A stretch of DNA of 5,067 nucleotides from Oscillospiraceae bacterium (GTDB taxonomy: Bacteria; Bacillota; Clostridia; Oscillospirales; Ruminococcaceae): assembly GCA_017483405.1 (NCBI GenBank), contig JAFUWP010000324.1, forward strand, positions 1-5,067. Reading direction: 5' to 3'. The notes beneath the pieces were generated by a model that saw only the letters and a list, made by a program, of their open reading frames with translations, was not told the DNA's origin and did no database searches. A program made the position numbers and the translations under genes. This document shows positions 1 to 4,582 of the stretch, one piece after another; the first letter of the stretch is position 1; the number at the start of each line of letters is the position of its first letter.

Positions 1-1
1 A

Positions 2-364
2 CACGGAATTCATGCATTTTATCATCGGGATATTTTTGCGGCAGTCTACTCCACAAATCTGCTGATGCGCGTTTCTGATATTCTGATTACGAAACCGAGT
101 GAACTTTCATTTTATCCGATTCCGAAACTGATGATTCATCGCGTAGGCGGTCATGAAGCATGGGGTGCAATCCGTTCTGCTGAAGTTGGTGATGGTACTT
201 ATGAATGCGCATCTCCGATGGAAACTTCTGCAATGCTTTCTCTGTTGCAGAATCAGGGAGATGTTCTCGAACAGATGTGTCATTTCATTCTGAAAGCAAA
301 CGAAAATGGAATTTATCGGGGTGCTTATCGTGCTGTAAAACTGGCTGTCAAAAATCGGGGATAA
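2..364 (+). CDS. C-terminal fragment of a glycosyltransferase-like protein (5' end outside window)
   Basis: The frame is open from the first bases of the window and gives 120 residues before a TAA stop. The first ATG, at 65, is therefore an internal Met rather than the start: about 20 conserved-looking residues precede it and no ribosome binding site stands before it. Visible features are a T-K-P-S-E-L stretch (fragment residues 30-35), then Y-P-I-P-K-L and R-V-G-G-H-E-A-W-G (48-55), A-E-V-G-D-G-T (60-66) and an amphipathic helical tail. A T-K-P segment after a hydrophobic 'D-I-L-I' strand recalls the nucleotide-sugar donor site of GT-B glycosyltransferases such as MGDG synthases and MurG-like GT28 enzymes. 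That match is my inference from a short motif; the family could instead be an uncharacterised conserved protein. There is no signal peptide or membrane segment in the part seen. A terminator follows 19 bases after the stop, so this is the last gene of its transcript. Confidence 0.6.
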   Translation, partial: HGIHAFYHRDIFAAVYSTNLLMRVSDILITKPSELSFYPIPKLMIHRVGGHEAWGAIRSAEVGDGTYECASPMETSAMLSLLQNQGDVLEQMCHFILKANENGIYRGAYRAVKLAVKNRG

Positions 365-383
365 GTAATTTTTAAATCAGTAT

Positions 384-420
384 AAAAACTTCCTGCCTAT
401 AAAGAGCAGGGAGTTTTTTT
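384..420 (+). terminator. Intrinsic terminator of the upstream gene
   Basis: A 10-bp stem pairs 387-396 (AACTTCCTGC) with 406-415 (GCAGGGAGTT), with one G-U pair and a 9-nt loop. A run of seven T (414-420) closes the stem and A-rich bases precede it. It lies 19-20 bases after the stop at 364 and before the MerR operon promoter, so it separates the two transcription units. Confidence 0.9.
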
Positions 421-495
421 CAGATATAGATAAATTATTCAGAATCAGGATGAATTTCACTGAAAAATTTGTGCAGTATTTCAGTCCGATAAGCC

Positions 496-526
496 TTGAC
501 ATTGACGTTACGTCAAGTGCTATAAT
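496..526 (+). promoter_or_regulatory. MerR-type promoter with 19-bp spacer and internal operator
   Basis: A perfect -35 box TTGACA (496-501) and a perfect -10 box TATAAT (521-526, with a TG extension at 518-519) are separated by 19 bp, two more than the sigma-A optimum. This spacing is the hallmark of promoters activated by MerR-family proteins, which twist the DNA to bring the boxes into register. The spacer contains a perfect inverted repeat at 502-516 (TTGACGT, T, ACGTCAA). A second overlapping pair, CTTGAC (495-500) and GTCAAG (512-517), uses the -35 box itself. The first downstream gene is a MerR-family regulator, so autoregulation is the natural reading. Transcription would begin near 532-534. 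Confidence 0.88.
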
Positions 527-536
527 AAGGATGGTG

Positions 537-1238
537 ATGCAGATGAAGGAACTCAAAACCATAACCGAAGTCGGCAAAATGCTCGATATGACTTCGCGTA
601 CAATCCGTTATTATGAACAGTGCAGATTGATACATACCATCCGCACCAGTAATACCAGTCCGCGCAGACTTGATTCAGAAAATATCGAACGTCTTCGCAG
701 AATCCGCTTTCTCAGAAAACTGGGATTATCGCTCGATGAGATTGCATCCGTCATCGGGAGCGAAACTAAGACAGCAGAAATGATATACCGTAAAAATGAA
801 GAATTCAAGGCGGAAATCAATGCCCTGACAGAACGGATTTATCTGCTGGAAGAAGTACTGGATGCCGCTGAACAAGGCAAAAACATCTATGAAATCGAGC
901 CGATGTTCCGTCAGCCGTCCGATAATACAGAAAGTTTCCGGATAGCCGTCGAATGTACAAAACTGATACTGGAAGGCAGATTTTCAGAATTGAAGAAATA
1001 TCTGAATGCCGATATGAGAAGACTTCCGCCGGAATTCTTCGAGACTGCATGGAAAGCACATATCGAGTCATGCGGAAAATTCATTTCTGTAGGGGAGCAG
1101 ACTCTTGATGGAAATACAGTTATCAACAGACTGGATTTCGAGAAACTCGGTGTGATTATCAGAACGGATATATACGGCGAAATGGTAGTCGGAGTAGTAT
1201 TACAGCATTTCAAATTGAAAAAAGGAGAAAAATCATGA
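537..1238 (+). CDS. MerR-family transcriptional regulator with DUF3887-like C-terminal domain
   Basis: A 233-residue DNA-binding protein read from 537. Residues 8-28 form the MerR winged helix-turn-helix (T-I-T-E-V-G-K-M-L then S-R-T-I-R-Y-Y-E). The wing follows, then the second HTH (F-L-R-K-L-G-L-S-L-D-E-I, 58-69), and residues about 80-113 form the dimerisation coiled coil. The C-terminal part (about 134-225) is not a metal or GyrI-like sensor: it lacks a metal-binding Cys cluster, and its pattern (helical 'LILEGRFSELKKYLNADM', an A-W-K at 171-173, 'GKFISVGE', then beta strands) resembles DUF3887, an NTF2-like fold. That assignment is from memory of the family pattern. The frame is open back to an ATG at 450, but that start has no ribosome binding site and would put the promoter inside the gene. 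ATGs at 531, 537 and 543 all fit; 537 has AGGA five bases upstream, while 543 gives the most family-like N-terminus. It overlaps the next gene by 4 nt (ATGA). Confidence 0.88.
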   Translation: MQMKELKTITEVGKMLDMTSRTIRYYEQCRLIHTIRTSNTSPRRLDSENIERLRRIRFLRKLGLSLDEIASVIGSETKTAEMIYRKNEEFKAEINALTERIYLLEEVLDAAEQGKNIYEIEPMFRQPSDNTESFRIAVECTKLILEGRFSELKKYLNADMRRLPPEFFETAWKAHIESCGKFISVGEQTLDGNTVINRLDFEKLGVIIRTDIYGEMVVGVVLQHFKLKKGEKS

Positions 1239-2281
1239 AAAAAGCATTGAAAGTCATCGGCAGGGTAATTCTTGCATTTCTGATATTTATTTTATTGATA
1301 ATACTAATTTGTTTCTTTTATCAGAAATCCGCCCAGAAAAAGGACAGAGCACTGCTCGAAAAAGATGGCTTTATCAATCTTGTTTCCGCAGGGGATTACG
1401 ATATGAATATCAATATCTATGGTGATGGCAAATATAAGATAATCGCAATGCCTGGTAGCGGAGATGCTGAATTCACAGTGGACATGAAGATGTTAAAGGA
1501 ACATCTCCGCGATGATATAAGTCTTGTCTGTGTTTCCCGTCCAGGGTATGGCCTTTGCGAAGAAACTGAACATGACATCACAACGGAATATATCGTAGAA
1601 AGTACACGTACTGCCCTGAAAAATGCAGGTATCGAAACGCCCTATATCCTGATGCCGCATTCCATGAGTGGGATTTATGCGACTTACTGGGAGAGCACCT
1701 ATCCCGATGAAATATCTGGTGTTATCTTTCTTGATTCCATAAACGAGGCAACTAAAGAAACTACTGATGAAGAATGGAGCGAACCGCCTTCGGCGATAAA
1801 ATTCCTCTGCAATGCAGGTGTTTTCAGAGCTATAACTGATTTATTCGGTGCGAGTACTGATGATTCTTATGGAATATACAAAGAAGATGCCGCCGCACTT
1901 TACGGCATCAATCCGACAGCATTTTCGGATTCGTGTATCGGTGAACTGAAAAATTTCAATACCAATATGAAAACTGCATGGGCATCTATAAAATCAAATC
2001 ATATTCCTAAAGTATATATTTCTACAGATTATCAGACACTCGAAAACGTAAAGGAATATTTAATCTTCACAAACGGCGAATCTGATGAAGAACGAGCACA
2101 GGAACTCTTTGATGAAGAACAATCCGAAGAACAAACAGAATACCGCAAAAACAGAACCGAATACATCAATAAGCTCGGTAACTGTAAAGAAATCAACATT
2201 TCCGGAAGTCATTTCATCTATTATCAGAAACCTGATGCATGTGCAGAAGTCATCGAAAATTTTCTCGATGGTCTGGAATAA
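1235..2281 (+). CDS. Membrane-anchored alpha/beta-fold hydrolase
   Basis: A 348-residue protein that starts in the ATGA overlap with the regulator; AAAGGAG (1221-1227) is its ribosome binding site, so translation is probably coupled. Residues 1-9 are basic and residues about 10-29 are a strongly hydrophobic helix without a convincing cleavage site. The protein is therefore probably a signal-anchored enzyme with its catalytic domain outside the cell. The hydrolase fold shows an oxyanion-loop-like M-P-G-S-G-D (72-77), S-R-P-G-Y-G (101-106), a nucleophile elbow M-P-H-S-M-S-G (140-146, Ser143), a strand G-V-I-F-L-D-S (162-168) and the catalytic His in G-S-H-F-I-Y-Y (324-330, His326). The acid is probably Asp265, in the strand P-K-V-Y-I-S-T-D, but Asp167 is possible. 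Both glycines of the usual G-x-S-x-G are replaced (Pro141, Ser145). Residues 282-311 are very rich in Glu, Asp and Arg and look like a helical insertion. The substrate cannot be told: esterase, lipase or peptidase are all open. Confidence 0.88.
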   Translation: MKKALKVIGRVILAFLIFILLIILICFFYQKSAQKKDRALLEKDGFINLVSAGDYDMNINIYGDGKYKIIAMPGSGDAEFTVDMKMLKEHLRDDISLVCVSRPGYGLCEETEHDITTEYIVESTRTALKNAGIETPYILMPHSMSGIYATYWESTYPDEISGVIFLDSINEATKETTDEEWSEPPSAIKFLCNAGVFRAITDLFGASTDDSYGIYKEDAAALYGINPTAFSDSCIGELKNFNTNMKTAWASIKSNHIPKVYISTDYQTLENVKEYLIFTNGESDEERAQELFDEEQSEEQTEYRKNRTEYINKLGNCKEINISGSHFIYYQKPDACAEVIENFLDGLE

Positions 2282-2304
2282 CAGCCGGCAGGCCTTAACT
2301 GAAA

Positions 2305-2336
2305 AGCACTCTCTTAGAAACATCTGGGGGAGTGCT
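2305..2336 (+). terminator. Terminator-like hairpin after the hydrolase gene
   Basis: AGCACTCTC (2305-2313) pairs with GGGAGTGCT (2328-2336): 9 bp with one G-U pair and a 14-nt loop. It stands 23 bases after the hydrolase stop and before the next promoter, where a terminator is expected. The following bases (GATTTATATT) are AT-rich but hold no true T run, so it may be leaky or only an mRNA 3'-end stabiliser. Confidence 0.45.
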
Positions 2337-2364
2337 GATTTATATTATCCTGATACAGAACTGC

Positions 2365-2393
2365 TTGCAAAATTAAAAAAGATATGATATAAT
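2365..2393 (+). promoter_or_regulatory. Sigma-A promoter, extended -10, for the membrane protein gene
   Basis: TTGCAA (2365-2370) and TATAAT (2388-2393) are 17 bp apart, and a TG at 2385-2386 makes an extended -10 box. The predicted start of transcription is near 2400, about 33 bases before the ATG at 2433. This makes the membrane protein gene a separate unit from the MerR operon. Confidence 0.75.
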
Positions 2394-2407
2394 AAAGATA
2401 TATCATA
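2383..2407. repeat. Perfect inverted repeat across the -10 box and start site
   Basis: TATGATAT (2383-2390) and ATATCATA (2400-2407) are perfect 8-bp inverted arms separated by 9 bp. The left arm overlaps the extended -10 element and the right arm lies at the expected transcription start. This is a good place for a repressor operator, but the arms are almost all A and T, so chance symmetry in AT-rich DNA cannot be excluded. Confidence 0.4.
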
Positions 2408-2432
2408 ACAGTAGGAAAGGAACAGCATCACA

Positions 2433-3077
2433 ATGATGATAAAAACTGAAATCTTTATGCTCGTGACAGCAGTCATCGGCATACTTCTCTGGGCAGGCAT
2501 CTGTATTCTTGTGATTTTCTATCAATCCCATAAGGCGAAACTGCATGACCAGCGGTATACATGCGCGGAAACTGTCATCGGATTTGTCATCTCAGGAATC
2601 ATCGGACAGATTATCTATTGGATAATTGCTTGGCAAGTTCTGAACGGAATCGCATGGGGCGCGGTGATGATGATGCAGGGGCAGGCGCAGAAAGTTTACG
2701 ATATTGCAGTACAGTATACGGAAGATTCTTCACACGATATTATCCGGACTGTTATCGGAAACAGCGCAGAACTTTATGATTATGATGACAATTCACTTGA
2801 AGCAGAAATCATCCGGCAGTTTCCGTATGAACAAGCTTTCTGGTTTGCGGTTACGGCGGATGGAAATGGTAAGGTAACAGGTGCTTATTTCACGCATCAT
2901 GAACTTTCTCTGAAAGAACTTCACAATCTAAAACTGGAAGAACAAAAAATAATCATGCTTAATCCGTATATGGGAGAAAATCAGGTTATCGGCTCTTGGA
3001 CGGCCATAAATCAGAAACAACAGGAGAAATGGGGAACAGAACAGGAAGGCTTTTCTGATGAAAATATATATCAATAA
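2433..3077 (+). CDS. Membrane protein of unknown function with two N-terminal helices
   Basis: I do not recognise this 214-residue protein. It begins with Met-Met at 2433, and AAAGGAA (2416-2422) about 10 bases upstream is the likely ribosome binding site. Two hydrophobic helices are clear, residues about 8-30 and 46-70, and the hydrophobic stretch continues with W-G-A-V-M-M-M to about 81. The short loop between them (31-43: Q-S-H-K-A-K-L-H-D-Q-R-Y-T) is basic, so it should be cytoplasmic, which places both ends outside. The second helix is rich in spaced glycines (Gly50, 55, 58), which suggests helix packing. The remaining 130 residues are soluble and acidic, with an aromatic strand A-F-W-F-A-V-T-A-D-G-N-G-K-V-T-G-A-Y-F (135-153) that looks like a beta hairpin turning on D-G-N-G-K. 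No catalytic motif is visible. It has its own promoter and no co-transcribed partner; the next gene is 189 bases away and has a separate promoter. Confidence 0.75.
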   Translation: MMIKTEIFMLVTAVIGILLWAGICILVIFYQSHKAKLHDQRYTCAETVIGFVISGIIGQIIYWIIAWQVLNGIAWGAVMMMQGQAQKVYDIAVQYTEDSSHDIIRTVIGNSAELYDYDDNSLEAEIIRQFPYEQAFWFAVTADGNGKVTGAYFTHHELSLKELHNLKLEEQKIIMLNPYMGENQVIGSWTAINQKQQEKWGTEQEGFSDENIYQ

Positions 3078-3126
3078 AAGCAGTTCTATTGTCGGAACAA
3101 ACAAATCCGGAATCTAATATCTGTAT

Positions 3127-3161
3127 AAAATAGCTGAAAATGCTTTTTAAATGATTTTTTT
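3127..3161 (+). terminator. Weak terminator-like hairpin and T run
   Basis: AAAATAGC (3127-3134) can pair with GCTTTTT (3142-3148) if one T is bulged, giving a short stem with only two G-C pairs. Two T-rich stretches follow (3144-3148 and 3155-3161). It is about 50 bases after the membrane protein stop. The stem is poor and the region is simply AT-rich, so this is only a candidate for the end of that transcript. Confidence 0.25.
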
Positions 3162-3172
3162 ATTAAAAACTA

Positions 3173-3201
3173 TTGATGTTTTTTAGTAAATATGATATTA
3201 T
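3173..3201 (+). promoter_or_regulatory. Sigma-A promoter, extended -10, for the GH130 gene
   Basis: TTGATG (3173-3178) and TATTAT (3196-3201) are 17 bp apart, with TG at 3193-3194 extending the -10 box. Transcription would begin near 3208, giving a leader of about 59 bases that carries AAGGAG (3251-3256) ten bases before the ATG. I saw no clear operator or riboswitch in the leader. Confidence 0.65.
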
Positions 3202-3266
3202 TTGATTAATTCAATTGGTGAAATTTCCAGCGATACAGTTAAATAATAACAAGGAGAATTTTAATT

Positions 3267-4286
3267 ATGAGCAAAATTAACATTATCGGTCAGCCGTTAT
3301 CTAACATCCCGTGGCAGGATTGTCCGGAAGATTCGGAATTACCTGTCTGGAGATATACAGAAAATCCGATTATCCAGAGAAATCCGGTGAAGGGTGTTTC
3401 CAGAATTTTCAACAGTGCGGTGATGCCTTATGAAAATAGCTATATCGGCGTATTTCGCGGAGAACAGACGGACGGGATTCCTTATATCTATCTCGGCAGA
3501 AGTGCGGATGGCATTCACTGGCAGTTCGAGAAAGAGAAAATCCATTTCACTGATGAACAGGGTCGGGAATTCATGCCCCGATATGCTTATGACCCCAGAT
3601 TAGTAAAAGTTGAAGATACGTATTATATTATCTGGTGTCAGGATTTCTACGGCGCATCTATCGGCATGGCCAGAACAACGGATTTCAAGACATTCATCAG
3701 AATCGAAAACCCGTTTCTGCCGTTTAACCGGAATGCAGTTCTCTTTCCGAGAAAAATGAATGACAGGTTTGTGATGCTCTCCCGTCCGAGTGACAGCGGT
3801 CACACACCGTTCGGAGATATTTTCCTGAGCGAAAGTCCCGATTTGGAATACTGGGGACATCACCGGCATGTCATGAGCAAATCTTCCAACTGGTGGGAAA
3901 ATCTCAAAATCGGGGGCGGATGCGCACCTATCGAAACCGATAAAGGCTGGCTGATGATTTATCACGGTGTAACATGTACCTGCAATGGCTATGTCTATAG
4001 TATGGGAGTGGCTCTGCTGGATAAAAATCAGCCGTCTGTGGTGCTGAAACGCGCATCAAGATATATTCTGACTCCCGAAACTTGGTACGAAGAACGCGGA
4101 TTCGTTCCGAATGTTTGTTTCCCGTGCGCTGCGCTGACCGATTCCGAAACCGGAAGAATCGCCCTCTATTACGGATGTGCAGATACTTATGTAGGACTTG
4201 CATTCACAACAGCAGAAAAATTATATGATTATATTCTTAAATATGACTGTGCAGATGAAACAGAACATGAAATCGGCAGAAGATAA
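3267..4286 (+). CDS. GH130 beta-1,4-mannooligosaccharide phosphorylase
   Basis: A 339-residue cytoplasmic enzyme with no signal peptide, expected to cleave the non-reducing-end beta-mannosyl bond with inorganic phosphate and release alpha-mannose 1-phosphate. The whole length follows the five-bladed beta-propeller GH130 pattern. Blade motifs include I-F-N-S-A-V (47-52), F-R-G-E (63-66), Y-D-P-R (108-111) with the catalytic proton donor Asp109, F-N-R-N (153-156), L-S-R-P-S-D-S-G-H-T-P-F-G-D (171-184), I-Y-H-G-V (231-235), and N-V-C-F-P-C-A-A-L (282-290) with Y-Y-G-C-A-D-T (301-307). By analogy with characterised members, Arg155, Arg173, Lys214, His233 and Asp306 should bind phosphate. Length and motifs match subfamily GH130_2 (RaMP2 of Ruminococcus albus, Uhgb_MP), rather than the longer GH130_1 mannosylglucose phosphorylases of about 390 residues. 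Substrates could be beta-1,4-mannan oligosaccharides or the Man-GlcNAc core of N-glycans; sequence alone does not decide. The start has AAGGAG ten bases upstream. No transporter or epimerase gene lies beside it. Confidence 0.93.
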   Translation: MSKINIIGQPLSNIPWQDCPEDSELPVWRYTENPIIQRNPVKGVSRIFNSAVMPYENSYIGVFRGEQTDGIPYIYLGRSADGIHWQFEKEKIHFTDEQGREFMPRYAYDPRLVKVEDTYYIIWCQDFYGASIGMARTTDFKTFIRIENPFLPFNRNAVLFPRKMNDRFVMLSRPSDSGHTPFGDIFLSESPDLEYWGHHRHVMSKSSNWWENLKIGGGCAPIETDKGWLMIYHGVTCTCNGYVYSMGVALLDKNQPSVVLKRASRYILTPETWYEERGFVPNVCFPCAALTDSETGRIALYYGCADTYVGLAFTTAEKLYDYILKYDCADETEHEIGRR

Positions 4287-4340
4287 AAACAGCTTATTGT
4301 TATAATACATCGAAGGGGGAGGGAGTGCTTAGAATATCAC

Positions 4341-4370
4341 TTGAATTTTATCTAATTTCTGATATATAAT
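4341..4370 (+). promoter_or_regulatory. Candidate distal promoter for the exported protein gene
   Basis: TTGAAT (4341-4346) and TATAAT (4365-4370) are 18 bp apart. A TG at 4360-4361 would alternatively extend an overlapping TATATA (4363-4368). Transcription from here would give a leader of about 205 bases before the ATG at 4583, containing the 4473-4500 hairpin. It is weaker than the proximal promoter because its elements are less well placed. Confidence 0.45.
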
Positions 4371-4472
4371 TTGCATCACAAAAAAGTGAGTCGTACACAG
4401 CAGATACTTGGCACGGCTGATTCTGGCATTGATACAATAAAATCCTGCCAAACACAAGAAAAATATGCAAAT

Positions 4473-4500
4473 AATCCACTTTTTCTTGAAATAGTGGGTT
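4473..4500 (+). repeat. Hairpin in the leader, abutting the proximal -35 box
   Basis: AATCCACT (4473-4480) pairs with AGTGGGTT (4493-4500), with one G-U pair. After a T-T mismatch the stem continues as TTT/AAA around a C-T-T-G tetraloop (4485-4488), a stable RNA loop class. No T run follows, so it is not a standard terminator. It ends within the -35 box of the proximal promoter. Confidence 0.5.
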
Positions 4501-4528
4501 GAAAGACAAATCTGTTATCTGATATAAT
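4499..4528 (+). promoter_or_regulatory. Proximal sigma-A promoter, extended -10, for the exported protein gene
   Basis: TTGAAA (4499-4504) and TATAAT (4523-4528) are 18 bp apart, with TG at 4520-4521 extending the -10 box. The start of transcription would fall near 4535, about 48 bases before the ATG at 4583. It carries the same TGATATAAT element as the promoter at 2385-2393. Confidence 0.72.
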
Positions 4529-4570
4529 TAAAATATAGATAAACTGTGAATAAAGATACAAATTTTGAAT

Positions 4571-4575
4571 GGAGG
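4571..4575 (+). promoter_or_regulatory. Ribosome binding site that decides the start of the exported protein
   Basis: GGAGG at 4571-4575 is one base from an in-frame ATG at 4577 and seven bases from the ATG at 4583. Only the second has workable spacing, so 4583 is chosen. Confidence 0.8.
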
Positions 4576-4582
4576 TATGAAA

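Larger units (their letters stand above)
4287..4582 (+). other. Non-coding leader between the phosphorylase and the exported protein gene
   Basis: This 296-base stretch holds no convincing gene on either strand. It contains two candidate promoters (4341-4370 and 4499-4528), a hairpin (4473-4500), a purine-rich block (4313-4325), and an isolated TG-extended TATAAT (4298-4306) with no -35 box. TTGGCA (4409-4414) and TGCCAA (4447-4452) could pair at long range in RNA. I saw no clear T-tailed terminator for the phosphorylase gene, so some read-through is possible. Confidence 0.6.

Noticed and set aside
450..536. Upstream ATG at 450 as the start of the MerR gene, adding 29 residues
   Set aside because: There is no ribosome binding site at proper spacing, the extra residues lie outside the MerR family pattern, and the consensus promoter and operator (496-526) would fall inside the coding sequence.
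2085..2387. A 100-codon + strand open frame overlapping the 3' end of the hydrolase gene
   Set aside because: It lies in another frame of a well-supported gene, encodes a low-complexity Lys/Asn/Ser-rich peptide with no family pattern, and runs through the candidate terminator hairpin and the next promoter.
3600..3965. A 121-codon minus-strand open frame opposite the GH130 gene
   Set aside because: It is fully antisense to a strongly conserved enzyme, has no ribosome binding site, and its translation has no recognisable domain.
2321..4329. The shared 9-mer GGGAGTGCT at 2328 and 4321 as a dispersed repeat or second terminator
   Set aside because: Similarity ends at the edges of the 9-mer, and the copy at 4321 has no upstream AGCACTC arm, so chance is the simpler explanation.
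4313..4371. A 14-codon frame from GTG at 4325 after a purine-rich block, as a possible leader peptide
   Set aside because: The purine block is only a couple of bases from the GTG, too close for normal initiation, the peptide has no runs of a regulatory amino acid, and no attenuator hairpin with a T run follows.
4371..4500. A riboswitch or known small RNA in the 4371-4500 leader
   Set aside because: I could not match the conserved cores of the common classes (for example cyclic di-GMP types), and only one solid hairpin is present; it is reported only as a leader with a hairpin.
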